NCBI GenBank assembly: GCA_037783545.1
Contig: JBBELK010000690.1
Coordinates: 62,001 to 126,000 of the forward strand
Origin: Henricia sp. BOLD:AAB3569
Lineage: Eukaryota > Echinodermata > Asteroidea > Spinulosida > Echinasteridae
DNA: 64,000 bases
Reading direction: 5' to 3'
Part shown: piece by piece, positions 23,649 through 35,778 of the stretch
How positions within the stretch are numbered: the stretch's first letter is position 1
Layout: each line of letters begins with the position of its first letter
The notes under the pieces: generated by a model
The model's input: the letters and a program-made list of their open reading frames with translations, nothing else
Databases searched by the model: none
What the model was told of the DNA's origin: nothing
Made by a program: the position numbers and the translations under genes

Positions 23649-23723
23649 AATTTCAGAATGGTAAGGAGAAAAATATGACAAATGATATGGTATCAAAATC
23701 TCGACACCAATGGGAAAAATAGG
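23649..23723 (+). repeat. Short repeat shared with 60783-60855
   Basis: Contains GACAAATGATATGGTATCAA followed by AATCTCGACACC and GGGAAAAATAGG. The reverse complement recurs at 60783-60855. The extent of the parent repeat is unknown. Confidence 0.6.
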
Positions 23724-24301
23724 GCGCTCAAAAATGTGATCTGGACACGCTCCTTTAACGCAATATTTTATATTCTTCTCAGCTTTTAGCTGGATTTTGT
23801 ACCAGTAGTTCGAGTATGGGATGAATAGTACAGCCAGTTCATCCTCCACATGACATGACCCCTTTAAAACATAATAATCACCCTCCAGTGTCCCATGCAC
23901 GAACTGTTTTTCTCCCAAACTCTGCATGGTTGGAACACTGCCCAAGAATTGTGCAATTTGAGTTATAAAATGCAAACCATAAACAAAAATTTATCACATG
24001 GAGAGAACAGCAGGAGGTCACATTCTTTTCTATACATGTACATGTAAACACTCTCGAAAACGAACAGTATAAAAATGCTAAAAACGTACTTCTTCAAATA
24101 TTTACAAACAGTTCTAGAATGTGGACCAGTTAGTAAATTGTGCTTTATTTTAATAATAATAATTTATTTTGAAAATATTTACATGCCATACACACTGCAC
24201 AGAAATACACTGAGAAGTCTGAAATTGATAAAGAGGTCATTTGCTAAATAGTGGTCACTCGTCTTTGGTCCCAAAATGGCATACATGCTAAAAAACCTCT
24301 A

Positions 24302-24670
24302 TTAACACCGTGTTTACACTCGAACCGGCAAAGGTGGATACAGATCCAACGTTTTTATTGCGACCGCAAAACTGAACATTTGCTGTGTTTACACTACACC
24401 TCGATCCGGCTTCAACTCGCCTTCAGAAACCGCAAAGTCACCACTAGTTGCAACTGCAGTGCATGCGTGAGCTGTTAGTTGTTATGGCACTAGTGCCAGA
24501 TTGGTCAATTAAATCTGCTACACGGTGGGTACACTCAAATTGCCGAATCTGTATTCGGGTAGCGTTTACACTACATGTACAAGCGACCTTGACGATTACA
24601 GGGTTCAACCCCGCAATTGCGGGGTTCAACCCTACCCCAAAGGTGACTTTAAGTCCAGTGTACAAGGGCC
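24302..24670. repeat. GTGTTTACACT repeat with internal palindrome
   Basis: CCGTGTTTACACTCGAAC and GCTGTGTTTACACTACACC stand in the left half; the complementary GTGTAAACGC-type block lies in the right half (about 24560). A perfect palindrome centred on GCAATTGC with arms GGGTTCAACCCC spans 24601-24633. It resembles the ends of the outer element at 12020-14210. Confidence 0.45.
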
Positions 24671-25004
24671 GACGATCATTTCGGCAAAAACCTGTTACAA
24701 CATGAAGTCTATAATTTGAGCACAGATTATTTTTTGAGGCAGCAAATTCGGCAATAAAAAGGCTGCTGTATTCCTGTGAGCTGTGAGTTCGGATGTGCCA
24801 AAATCAATTGATTTCACGACAAACTTTTTGTCAAAATCTTAGGGGAAAAATGCACGCATCGAATATCGAATACTCGATCGAAAATGAAACCGATTTTTCG
24901 AATAGTAAACTATTTGAAAATGCACAGGCCTATAAAATATACATAGGGCCTAAGCAAAACAATAGAGAAAGAAATGAAAACATTGTTCATTATACATGTG
25001 GAGT

Positions 25005-25165
25005 TACTCCAAAGGTAGTGGGTTCGAATCCCAGCCCGGCCCGGCCCTTCCACGGTGCGTGTGCCCTTGAGCAAGGTACTTTGTCACGCATTGCTTCTCT
25101 CCACCCAGGAGCAAAATGGGTACCTGAGAGGGTAGCGAAAGTTGATGTGTTTGATTAGCCGTTGA
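25005..25165 (+). mobile_element. SINE family D, copy 1, left half
   Basis: A tRNA-like box B (GTGGGTTCGAATCCCAG) is followed by GTGTGCCCTTGAGCAAGGTA and CTCTCCACCCAGGAGCAAAATGGGTACC. It is cut at 25165 by the element 25166-26188 and resumes at 26189. The second copy is at 41455-42058. Confidence 0.8.
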
Positions 25166-26188
25166 TAGGGACTTGGAAATCAGTGACGTCATCACGCGCG
25201 CACTGGGTACACTAGTAATAGTTAGTTTCACAGCGGATTTTTGCCGTCTCTGAAGTGGCGCATCATGAAAAATGCGCTATAAAATCTCACAACATTGTTC
25301 AATTCATTTTTTTAATAGATTCGTGGAAAAAAGCATACTTTTCTGACGATATGCATTTGTTAAAACGATTTGTAAAAGATTTATAGTGGGGCGCAGCAAT
25401 ATGTTTGTTTGATAGTGAGATTTATGACCCAAAAAAAGGTAGTTCATGTTGCTAAACAGACTTGTGAAACCAACACATAGTTTGGAGAGATAGTTGTTTG
25501 TGTTTGTGCCAAATTTCATTGAAGAAAACATTCCCCTTGCTTGTTATTTTTAGAACACAAAAATGATTAACGGCTCCGTCTTGCACACGTTGTCGAGTGC
25601 GTAGTCTTCATTCCAGGCATAAATGTGAGCTTACACATAGACAAAGACGTCGCGCGCCCTCACGTACGTGTGCATATTAGGGAGGTTTCGCACCGTCACG
25701 GATACCGATACGGATACGTGTTAAGTCATATGATTACATACATGACATTTTTTATTCCTGTCCCTTCTACGCTTCGGTACGCGTGTACTGCCAACATGCA
25801 AAAAACGTTCAGTACATTGTGGATGAGGGTTATTTTGGCGCACAATTGCCACGTGAGGGCGCATTTCTTATTACTCAGTTTAACGCAAAACGAGAAACCG
25901 TGTTGAATTAAGACTAATCAGACTTGAAGTTGAAGATATCTTCGTTGGCTTGGCACAATATGTCACTGTGGGGGCGCTTCATACTGCATCGCATTCTTCG
26001 AGCTCTCTCCTAATCAGTTTACACGCACGATTTCGCGGGAAAACCGCCGATTCCTAAGACGCATATCTCGGCAACCGCTTACTCAATTTATGCGATAAAT
26101 GCTGTTTTAAAATTAACATAAATAATCTGTAATGTGAGATGATATTTTCAATCAAAATCGAACTTTGAATTTGTTTTCCAAGTCCCTA
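25166..26188. mobile_element. 1.0-kb DNA element with 7-bp target duplication
   Basis: The termini are TAGGGACTTGGAAA and its exact complement. CCGTTGA stands on both sides (25159-25165 and 26189-26195). The interior is non-coding. The host SINE reads through cleanly when the element is removed, which confirms the limits. The superfamily is not clear; a 7-bp duplication is uncommon. Confidence 0.85.
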
Positions 26189-26308
26189 CCGTTGAGCGCC
26201 TAAGGCAGCCGGGGCTGTATATTAATTCCCCAGGGAGCTGAGAAGGATTAAGGAATGATATTAATGAGCCCAATGACCAGGGGTAATAATGCAGAAAGCG
26301 CATTGATG
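26189..26308 (+). mobile_element. SINE family D, copy 1, right half
   Basis: Tail block CCCCAGGGAGCTGAGAAGGA, GAGCCCAATGACCAGGGGTA, ATAATGCAGAAAGCGCATTG, matching 41945-42030 in the second copy. It runs directly into the minisatellite. Confidence 0.8.
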
Positions 26309-26312
26309 GATC

Positions 26313-27113
26313 CATCGGATCGAAGTGGCGTGGGGGCGAGGGGTGAAGGGGCGAAGTGGCGATGGGGCGAAGTGGCGGTGGGGCGAAGTGGCGGTGGGGC
26401 GAAGTGGTGGTGGGGCGAAGTGGTGGTGGGGCGAGGGACGATAGGGTGATGGCGTGAAGGGGTGATGAGGTGAAGGGGCAATGGGGCAATGGGGTGAAGG
26501 GGCGATGGGGTGAAGGGGCGGTGAAGGGGCGATGGGGTGAAGGGGCGAAGGGGTGAAAGGGCGATGGGGTGAAGGGGCAATGGGGCGATGGGGTGAAGGG
26601 GCGATGGGGTGAAGGGGCGAAGTGGAGGTGGGGCAAAGTGGAGGTGGGGCAAAGTGGAGGTGGGGCAAAGTGGAGATGGGGTGGAGGTGGAGATGGGGCG
26701 AAGTGGCGATGAAGCGAAATGGTGGTGGGTCGAATTGGTGGTGGGTCGAATTGGCGATGGGGCGAAGCAGTGTGGCGAAGTGGCAGTGGGGTGAAGTGGT
26801 GATGGGGCGAAGTGGTTATGGGACAAAATGGCGATGAGGCAAAGTGGCGGCGGGGCGAAGTGGTGGTGGGGCGAGGGGTCAAGGGGCGATGGGGTGAAGG
26901 GGCGATGGGGTGAAGGGGCGAAGTGGAGGTGGGGCAAAGTGGAGGTGGGGCAAAGTGGAGGTGCAACGAGGGCAATGGGGTGAAGGGGTGAAGGGGCGAG
27001 CGATGATGGGGTGAAGGGGCGAAGTGGCGGTGGGGCAAAGTGGAGGTGGGGCGAAGTGGCGGTGCAAGAAGGGGGGGTGGCAAGAAGGGGCGAAAGGGCA
27101 AAGAGGCGAAGTT
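26313..27113. repeat. G-rich minisatellite, about 800 bp
   Basis: Two related units alternate in blocks: GGGGCGAAGTGGCGGT-like (about 16-17 bases) and GGGGTGAAGGGGCGAT-like. The order is first type, second type, first type, second type, first type, with hybrid units between. Both strands are open over long distances because the unit lacks stop codons; the implied Pro/Ser/His/Ala-rich proteins are artefacts. Confidence 0.9.
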
Positions 27114-27329
27114 GTATGATATTTAATTTATTCCAATGTGTGGACTGGTGAAGGGGTGAAATGACATGGGGCAAAGTGGAAATAGGACAAAGTGACCGAC
27201 TAGTACAACAACCACCACCACCACCACCAAAAACAAAACTAGGCCTAACAAAAAATAAAAAATAAAATCAGTATAAAACAAATGTAAAATAAAATATAGG
27301 AATCATAATGACAGTAAAATATTTCCTAC
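27114..27329. other. Spacer with CCA microsatellite
   Basis: Minisatellite-like degenerate units to about 27195, then (CCA)n at about 27213-27228, then A-rich sequence leading to the splice donor of the - strand exon. Confidence 0.5.
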
Positions 27330-27665
27330 CAGTTGCAGCATCTTCATAATTCCAGGTAAGGTAGTCAAGTAATGCGGTTCCCATCGCAGACAGAATCTTT
27401 CCCTGTAATCGAGCTGGCTACTGCCGGCCGCATCGTGACGATACGGCGGCTGAGCCGACCGGGCCGCAGCCGAGCTGAACCGTACGCCCGGTTGGTCAGC
27501 GCTATCCTCCACTGGAGAATGTTCGGCTTCCGGCAAATCGTCCCGTTCTTCTTCATCTACACCAGTAATTCCAGGATCATTTTGTGCCTCGGTCCTCCTT
27601 CGTCTGTCCAGGGAGTCGGGAAGGGGTTCATCTGGGGGTATCTCCTCGGTAACGGACCGATACAT
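27330..27665 (-). CDS. Probable first coding exon, MARVEL/CKLF-like membrane protein
   Basis: The frame is open from a stop near 27772, but the first in-frame ATG is at 27665, giving MYRSVTEEIPPDEPLPDS. About 85 residues of acidic, Pro/Ser/Ala-rich sequence follow, then LDYRERFCLRW and YLTTLPGIMKMLQL. The exon closes at a CTG/GTAGGA donor (27330/27329). A short aromatic and arginine patch followed by (F/Y)L-x-(S/T)-LPGI-x-K running into a hydrophobic helix is how the first membrane segment of MARVEL-domain proteins (CMTM, plasmolipin, MAL) often starts, and an exon end inside that helix fits. I found no further exons on the - strand in the window, so the gene is incomplete here or has large introns through the repeats to the left. 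It lies head to head with the homeobox gene. The family assignment is an inference from about 25 residues; it could be another membrane protein. Confidence 0.45.
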
Positions 27666-27704
27666 TGCCTGGCAATCTGCACAAGTTTCCCGCGCTGAGC
27701 TCAC

Positions 27705-30326
27705 GTGTTTAACTGGGCAAATTACGTATCCCCCGGTGTGGCAAAGACAGCCGATTTTGGCGGGAGATCAGTTTAAAACTCCAGCAAAAATATAAGAAAG
27801 TTATTTATGCCGAATTTCAATCTTTTAATTCAACAATTTACATAATCAAAAACGCAAGTAGTTATGTTTAGCACGTTTACGTAAACAAAAGACGTTCTTT
27901 TTTGTTTGACAAACAGAAAAATTCCAAACGAGCTCCGTCATATTTTCGTTATTTTCATGCCTGAATTCCTTGAAAATTGTCTGATTCCTTTGGTGTTAAA
28001 CAAATTATTGGTCTGTTGACAATTTTCTAGATAGTCTGATGATAGTAGAACCTCTTGATATTGTTTATTATTTAAAAAAAAAAACGATTCCAAACGAAGA
28101 TGAAGCAAAAAATAAATTGTCATGTCCTGGTTCAATATCCTCATCAAGGCTCAAGATTGTATCCTCGAAATTTTCTTGAGGGCGGGCTTGAAAACATTGT
28201 CATTATTTGCTCCATACAAGAAACACGAAGAACACAGAAAGCATGGCAGGAGCCCAAGACCACAGCGAGCATAGCGTCTGTGTTGTGCCGCAAGGGCGTT
28301 GCAAAAAACCCGTCTCCGTCAGGCTACCGACTCAGCATTTTCTCACCGGGCGTGGCACCTCCAACCTCTAACAGGAACAAAGAATATTTTCAAAGTAAAG
28401 CTAGTCCCTCTGAAGATCTTTTGAATCGCTAAAAATCCCGAAAAATACAGCAAAACCAAAACGAGTTCCCGCGCAGCCTTCTTAATCCACCTGCAAATGA
28501 ATGTCGGCACGAACGGTTCACCCTCGACCTAGCTGGCCTGTACACCGTCTTACAGGCATTCCATATGCACAATATAATATACAATTAAGATAATTAACAA
28601 CAGCAAACCATTTCAAGAAAGGTATACTTTTTCAATTACAAATAATACACTTTATTTTAAAAATATTTTGAATTGACAAATTTACTTTTCTTTAGAAAGC
28701 TTTTGTGCTTTTAAAACTGCAAAAATACAAACGTTTTGAACGAGACTGCAAAGTTTACGTTAGTTTGTTTATAATTCTCTACTCTAGTAATACAAACTAG
28801 ACAAAGTAACAATTTTCGCGCTTTGCAGAGGGGTTTTCGCTATGACATTTGAGACAAAGGGTTGAAAATGGAGGCTCTTCGTCAATTAGTCAATGCTCAT
28901 TGATAAAGTATGTAAAATCCACGGAGAAAATGTTTAAATAATGTCTAAACAGTGCTTGAACAAGGCCCGAGCCAGTTGTTCCCCTGGCGGCGTCAGTAAC
29001 GGCGGATTCCCAAGTGATAGCTGCCCTCACTGACGCCAAAATTAACGCGGTCAGCGAGGAGGCAACGGAACGACGGTCATTTTTTGCAAAAAAACAATGT
29101 TTTAGGCAAATGTTATCTTTAAATCATTATTTATTCCACAGAAGTATGTCTTTATGACAGACTTTTGCATCAACTTACTTCATTTGGTAGCACAAACCCA
29201 TTCCACAGAGGACTCGTCGCGTGCCGACACTGGCTCGCTGTCGGCCGTAAAACAGGGCGAATAGAGCTGGTAGATATATTCTGGAAGAATACTCCTCATA
29301 ATTAAGAGCAAAACTACGTTTACATTGTGATTATCACGTGACTGCACTTGAGATATGTTGGTAGCACAGCAATGTCGATTGTGCCGGCATCAGGTGCATC
29401 CATGGGTTCCGGCACCGCTCTCGCTCCGAGATCAAAATGACGGTTATAAGCAAGCTAGAGAGTATTATTCGTCAAATTGGGCACCGAATTAAGCATTCCA
29501 AATTATTTGATTTAATATTTAAAATCGTCCATAAATTTGCAATAAAAACATCCGATTCTTGTGGCAAATGACACAGGCATGTCTGGGTGTGTCGACGCGA
29601 GCAGCGACCGAGGCGCGTCGGTGCGATTTCTGCGCTAAGAGCGCTTGTGATTCTTGGAGAATCTTAAGCCACAATGCCTGCAGTGAAAAATAAACGGAGT
29701 AAAAGTTTGAAAATCGCGCTTCCAGGGCGGAATTGGTCTCTGCGAATGGCAGATGTCCACCGGCGTTGTCGGTGATGAAGGGACCGTCTCAAGTCCCCGC
29801 CTCTTTTCTCGGATGTCGCCAGTCGATATCGGCGATACGTGGGTGAAGGTTCCATCAGGAGTTCACGTGGCACTTTCCATAGAGTCAGTTGAGGTTTATG
29901 ACTGAACAATTGTTCGCACGGACTGGAGTTACAAAATAAACTTCTGCAAACTTCGTTCCTTATGTGACGCCGTTTCAAATTTTTGAATCGTGAGAATTCT
30001 GCGTGGAAAGTGGGCAGGACGTTACGCTATTGTCCTGGAATTTCGGCACAACGACGAGCCAATTTTTTACAGACGATTTTGCACTTGGTTTGTATACATG
30101 TGCAGAAAAATGCGTTTTTTAGAGGGAAAACATCTGATTTAAATTGTCATTAAATTTTATGCAATCCCCTAGTAATGATTGATTGGAGGGTTCTAGCAAC
30201 TGGTTGTGTTTACGCGTATCCAACCAAGCCAAAGTAGGGCTCAAAAGCAAGTTTGCTGCGGTACAGTGCAGACGGGGGAAGTCTTAGCGTCTCGGGACAG
30301 GTGGGTCTTCAACAAGTGATATCAAC
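27705..30326. promoter_or_regulatory. Shared upstream region of two divergent genes
   Basis: This 2.6 kb lies between the two putative start codons and probably holds both promoters and 5' untranslated sequence. No transposon ends, SINE heads or TACATG clusters were recognised, unlike nearly everywhere else in the window. Locally GC-rich and CpG-containing at about 28220-28380, 28970-29070, 29370-29460 and 29580-29880. No TATA box, start site or factor site can be assigned with confidence. Confidence 0.4.
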
Positions 30327-30741
30327 ATGCAACAATGGCCAGCCGCCAGACCCCGATGCGTTGGGGTAACAGATGCATCTGTAGAGCCCGCTCTACTCCT
30401 GAATTACGACGAATACAACACTTTTGGCCCGCCGGTATTGGAGGACGCTTCCCCGGTAACGGGCTCGTGCATGTTCACCACCACTATTAGCCATCCCGTT
30501 GTGCCTTCAAGTCAGCGCGATAATTATTACGACACCCTTGCCGCTCCTCAAGCATCTTACGTTAGCTCTCCCTCGTCGATTCACATGAAATGCTCGGCAA
30601 ACACCGCCACTGTTTCCAGCCCTTTCCCCGACATCCTCTTGACTGAAGACCAGCAAGACGCCGAAGTCCTACAATCTCCTGAGGCAGCACCATTCCGCAC
30701 TTCCCCGTTGATGGAAGAGGGCTCCCATGCTGAACACTCAG
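30327..30741 (+). CDS. Posterior-Hox-like homeobox gene, exon 1
   Basis: First coding exon (138 codons plus one base) of a predicted 233-residue homeodomain transcription factor acting in the nucleus. The start is the first ATG of the frame, with A at -3, and the exon ends at TCA-G/GTAAGA, phase 1, which joins exactly to the phase of exon 2. The encoded stretch begins MQQWPAARPRCV and is low in complexity, rich in Ser, Pro, Ala and Thr, with tyrosines around residues 27-72 and an acidic LLTEDQQDAEVL segment. Such a disordered N-terminus is usual for Hox proteins. No YPWM-type hexapeptide and no Trp just before the homeodomain is seen, as in many Hox11-13 proteins. The open frame continuing to 30980 is read-through of the intron. 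Confidence 0.7.
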
Positions 30742-32879
30742 GTAAGAAACACCAATGTCGATTTTTTCATAACATCGTCATCTGTGCCTTGATCCCGTTG
30801 GAGCATCTTTTAGGGAATTTTAGCCAAGGAGGATTATCGCGTAACAGCTGCTCGGCAATTTCTCTCCGAGCTGTTTTGCAGAACCTGATTTTGGGGGCTT
30901 TTCAGCATGGCACCAGTTACATTGTGAAATTTGATGAATTATCCAGAATAGGTATAGTAAAAGTTGAAAAGGTATCTTGAAATGACTGCTGTGTGTGCTT
31001 TCATGTTTAGTTTTTACTATTTGCCTGGGGTTTAATGTTACTGAAATTTTGAAACTGTACAAGCTGTAAGATACAAAATGTAAAATGTGTATTTTGCAAA
31101 GATTGTAGTTTAACTATAAAATCGGCAACGGGCGCAGAGGAGCAATCGTCCTATTGATGTTAATTACCCAGTAGCATGAATAGATAATTAATACCCTACC
31201 CTGCGTCCTGTCCCGTGCGTTAACATTTCGCTCATTTCGAGTTTCTAGAATTGCCCTAAGAATTTTGAATCACCGAGTGACGAAAATGAGGACAATCGGG
31301 TCGGTGTTGCCCAATATCGTCCGGAACGTATTTTTCGTTTCATTCTCGCTCTTTTTCTCCCCATCCATGCATCATTGCGGGGTCGAGTAGCGTCCCATTG
31401 ACCCAGCCAAGATGCCCGACAGCTGTACGCGCATGCTCACCCATAGGACCTCTTTTTCTTCTGGACACAAGTCGGCGTCTTTGTGAACAACCGATTGTCA
31501 GTAATTGGTTGTGTAGGGCATAGGCACTGCCGTTCAGTCGAAGGTAGACAGGCGAGTGTGCCGTCAGCAATTTTATCGTGTGCGAAGGCGTTTCATTTTC
31601 GGCGGCAAGTCGGCAATTTTCTAAGGCGCGACTTGGCCACGTGCTGGCTCGTGCCATCAACAAGCGTGTCTAAGTGGGCCCGTGTTATACAATACGGACA
31701 AATAAAAGCAATTGACGTGTTTATTGGGAGAGTACAAAAGTCAACGTATTCGAATAAATCAGCTGAAAGTATTCCATACTGCAGACCTTCCAATTGCAGA
31801 TGCTTGAACAAAGTTTAGTTTGGCTATCAAATGTTTTGCATTTTGACTTATCACAGTATACATACAGACGGAAAAATGTACTTCCCTTTATTTTATTAAA
31901 AATGGAAACAGTATATAAACTTGCGCACCACACGAACATGCACGTATTGGTTTGACACATCTTTTGGATGAGGTTTTAATATTGTCTTGGCAGGACAATT
32001 TTTCTTTTTATTAAAAAAATAATAATAGAAATAAATTAAACAACAGGTAAATGCAGTTAACTTACACTCTTCAATAATTTGAAACCATAATTTTTACTTC
32101 ATGAATTATTCCGGGAAATGTAAAAGCCCACTGAATATAATGCTCACGCCGGCACGAGTGGCCGAGATTCGACCCTCGCCGGCACGCGAACACTTCAAAA
32201 CGCGCCCCCTCCAGCAGAGAGATAATCCATGGGTGACGACTGTACCCACCTAAGTCTATCCTAAATCTAATGGACTGCAAGATATAAGGGGGGTAAACAC
32301 CACGGGCCATGCTGTTGTCTCTGCTCAATCACCAGTTGGCTTAAGTTGCCGTATCACTGGGTAAAAATTAGGCCAGAACGCCTGAGATGCAACAAGTGAC
32401 CACTTGCCCGTCTGTGAGTGTAAGCGAGAGGGTTTTGTTCCTTGAACGTACTGTTTTTGTTCTTTTTGGGGGGGGGGGGGGGATTAGGATGCCGTTAAAA
32501 TCCGCCTGACACCTTGGGTGGCCTGGGAAGTTATTTGATTCATGTTCCTTTGAGGTCCCATCATTGTCGTTTGTATTGCCGCAGGCATTTGCAGCGAGTA
32601 GTCGAGTTATCCCCGTGTCATCGCGTGCGCGGATTTTTGCACGAACGATGTTTTTGAAGGATTATGATCAAGATTATGAGTTTAAGACCAGTCAAACACG
32701 GTGAACGTACATGTGATGTGAATGCTGTATTGTAGGAAAGACATCACAACTTTCCCCTTATATGTTATGGTTTTTGATGTTGTTACTGTTTTACTTTTTG
32801 AAATCATTATTGTGTTCTTATTTGCGTTAGTCTTATCGATAATGCTACCGCGGGGTGACACCAAGTTGTTTTATTAGTT

Positions 32880-33110
32880 GTTGATGGTGTTGTCTCAGAA
32901 TAGCGACTCAGAGTTGTAACCAGTCATTGACTCTAGTCGACTCTTGTAATCATGAGGCAGGTGACTTGTTTTGAGTCGATTTATTATTAGGTTCGGAGGT
33001 TGGAGTCAAGTCTTTTGATGCAAGACTTTAGTCAAGTAAAATGATTTGCTGTACTGACTATTGGCAAGTCGTCAAAAATTGTGACCCGAGTCAGACCCGA
33101 GTTTCGAATC
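32880..33110. repeat. Remnant of the GAGTC repeat family
   Basis: GCGACTCAGAGTTGTAACCA, TCTAGTCGACTCTTG and, at the other side, AATTGTGACCCGAGTCAGAC resemble the arms of the element at 9613-10016. Strongly diverged. Confidence 0.4.
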
Positions 33111-34411
33111 ATTACAATCATGGATGGCGTTGGTCACGGTGCCAGACTGTGCTGATGTGGCTTAAGAATTATCAAAGTAAAAATCCCCAAATATTGATAC
33201 AATCTACGACAGTTATAAAAACGCAAAATGTGCCTTTCTTTAAAATATAATAAAAGGAAAATCAAACTTGAATGAAGTATTTTCGATTCAATTTTCATTT
33301 AAATTTATTTCAATTTATAATATATTTGTGTGTTGTTGAGGAAAAAACGCTCATATTTCATTCACGGGCAGTGTGGTTTAATATCTTAATATGGCCAGTG
33401 GGTATGCGCGTGGCAAACACGGAACAGTAAATAGCCACTACACCCATACGCGTGTCTGGACAGCAAAGTGGTTTTTAAAAATGCCCATATTTGGTCATGG
33501 AGTGTGCCTAGGCTTTGCGCCACGACACGGAGTTGCAAAGTGGCAGTTCGTAATAACACGGTGTCATAGTGCGGCATTCATTAAGTACACGTACAGACAT
33601 TGCATTGTACACTGGGCACGTCGCGAGCCATGCAAAATATGTCGGATATGACATTAATAAATCATGCCCCTTTGATAACCTGCCAAAGATCCACGGTGCA
33701 CGCTTTTCCCACAAATCAGAGACACTCAACAAAATGTGTTTAAAAGTTAGCGACATTTGGGATGGGGAATGGTGAGTTAGCTGTTGCAGTGCAATGGACT
33801 ACTTCGTCGATCAAGTTAAAAACATTTTCGTTATCGATTTGCGTTAGTTGTTTTCTGTAACAAAAGTGTTCACACAAGGTATCAACGTAATCATGTGTGA
33901 ACATGTTTGTGCATTGGTGGGCTCAATTTGAACGCAGTGTATATTGGGCACAATTGTTAGAACATTGGATAATTATCCCGTGTATACACTATGTTTTAAT
34001 CAGTATAACGAACGATCCACGATCAAAATTTCCTTTTAACAGTATGTGGGGTTGGGATCCCTCCCAGGCACACGCACCATTGACCGATGGGTCACCATTT
34101 TTACAGGTTTGTATATAAAGAAACCCACACTGTATGATATTGGCAGTGTGCTGCCATCACTAAAAAGCCGTCTGTGGTGGGGATTGGGCAGGATAGGACA
34201 GGGGTGGGGCTGCGAGGGGTCGATCGTCTGCATACCAAAGGCAAACGTTATTCGGTGTTCTAATGGCATTATTTCGCAAAACCGACATTTATTTATAAAA
34301 ATGCTTCCATGCGCATTGTACGTTAACTTTGTAGATTTTTTTAAAATTTACATGTGGGTCACGATTAAGTGGAGTTGCGCAACGTGTGTGGGTAACAGCA
34401 ACAAGGGCGTC

Positions 34412-35085
34412 TTAAAGGGACACACCGGCTTTGTTGGGCTGGAAATAGACCCATACATTATTCTGAACCGCTTTCCAGAGTAAATTAAATATATCCTGAA
34501 AAGACGCCGTCAAATTTGGCCGTTTTTTAGCATTTTTCAAAAATTGAAGGTCACGTGACTTTTTGGAACGAGATTCTGGTTCCGAAAAGTCACGTGGTCT
34601 TGTGAGTTAGTTGTATTTCCAGCCATAGAAACCAGCGCAAAGTGCGAGTTGCTTTTGTCATTCGTGGTTGGTTTCTCTTCTTGTTGGAAAATAATGTCCT
34701 ACGTGAACACCATGTACATACCGTATTTTCCAATTTGTACACTATTGAGGGCGCTAAAGACACCAAAATGTTGCGTTCGACTTGCTTCTTCGAGTCAGCG
34801 CTGACCTGAGGGATCATGCAAGGTGTGGCGAGTCAAGAAAACGAGGTTAATCACGTGTCGACCCATATCGAACGCCACCTTTATTTACAAACACATGATA
34901 CATAATACATCGCGACGGCTGGTAAAGCGTATAGCCCAACATTTGTCTCTTTTGTTAATTTTAAACATTTCTAGTTAATTACGTGACATTTTGATAATTT
35001 ATTTTCACAACGACCATCGAAAAATTATTGTCAAGGATGCTAGATCGCTACATTATGTAAACGGTAAGCCGGTGTGTCCCTTTAA
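34412..35085 (-). mobile_element. TTAAAGGGACACAC element, copy 3
   Basis: Ends TTAAAGGGACACACCGGCTT and its close complement, reverse oriented like 22590-23431 but with a shorter, diverged middle. The CACGTGAC palindrome is at about 34551-34596. In intron 1 of the homeobox gene. Confidence 0.8.
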
Positions 35086-35483
35086 GTTGAACAACAAGGT
35101 CGTCTTCGGAAACTTAATACATGTATCTCGTCTTTTTTTTTATTGATCGACGAAAACGCTAAAGCAAATCTGCGTAAAATTCACGAGTAATTATACAAAA
35201 CAGCCATACACCTGGTAATTGACAAATTTCAAATTGACACTGGCATGTTTTATTATATTACGTCAAGCGTCTTTTCATTTGCAAATGTTATCACAAAAGA
35301 AAGCACTGAGACCCTCGTCTGACAGTTTGAAATTCCTCATTGAGCACATAAATTGCAGCTATAGACCTTATTCCTGTGGACCACTGACGTATATACATGT
35401 ACAGTTGACTGATAAGCAACTCCCTTATTGAAGCAACCTTCCGTTATCTTATTAAAGTAAAGGCAATGCCCTTTCTGGAGTAT

Positions 35484-35746
35484 ATGTAAAGTGGAATACA
35501 GGCAATCTCGTGGATCGGGAACCAGTCTAGGCAAAGCGTTGTTTTTCTTGGAGTAAGATGGCCGACGTGTTGATTCAATTCTCGCATGTCCAGTTCATCG
35601 ATATATATACACTGGATGAAGTATGCAATAGCAGTTGGCTATACGAGAATTGAAGCCATACGCCGGCCGCCATTGTACTACACGAACAATGGTTGGCCTA
35701 GACTGCTCCCCGGTCCATGCGATCGCTTGCATTCCACTTAACACAT
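35484..35746. mobile_element. Fold-back element with CCAGTCTAGGC arms
   Basis: The left arm AAGTGGAATACAGGCAATCT, then ACCAGTCTAGGCAAAGCGTT, mirrors the right arm (complement AAGTGGAATGCAAGCGATCG, then GCAGTCTAGGCCAACCATTG). The arms continue inward to GGCGGCCG. A partial third arm (ACCAGTCTAGGCAAGGCATT, TACAATGGCGG) lies at 35779-35870. Confidence 0.7.
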
Positions 35747-35778
35747 GTAGACCACGATGTAGACTAGTGGAGACAGTA

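Noticed and set aside
26148-27174. Open frames of about 300 codons on the - strand
   Set aside because: They lie in the minisatellite; the Pro/Ser/His repeats follow from the tandem unit lacking stops on both strands.
29664-29978. 104-codon - strand open frame upstream of the homeobox gene
   Set aside because: GC-rich with no hydrophobic or domain pattern; probably chance in the CpG-rich upstream region.
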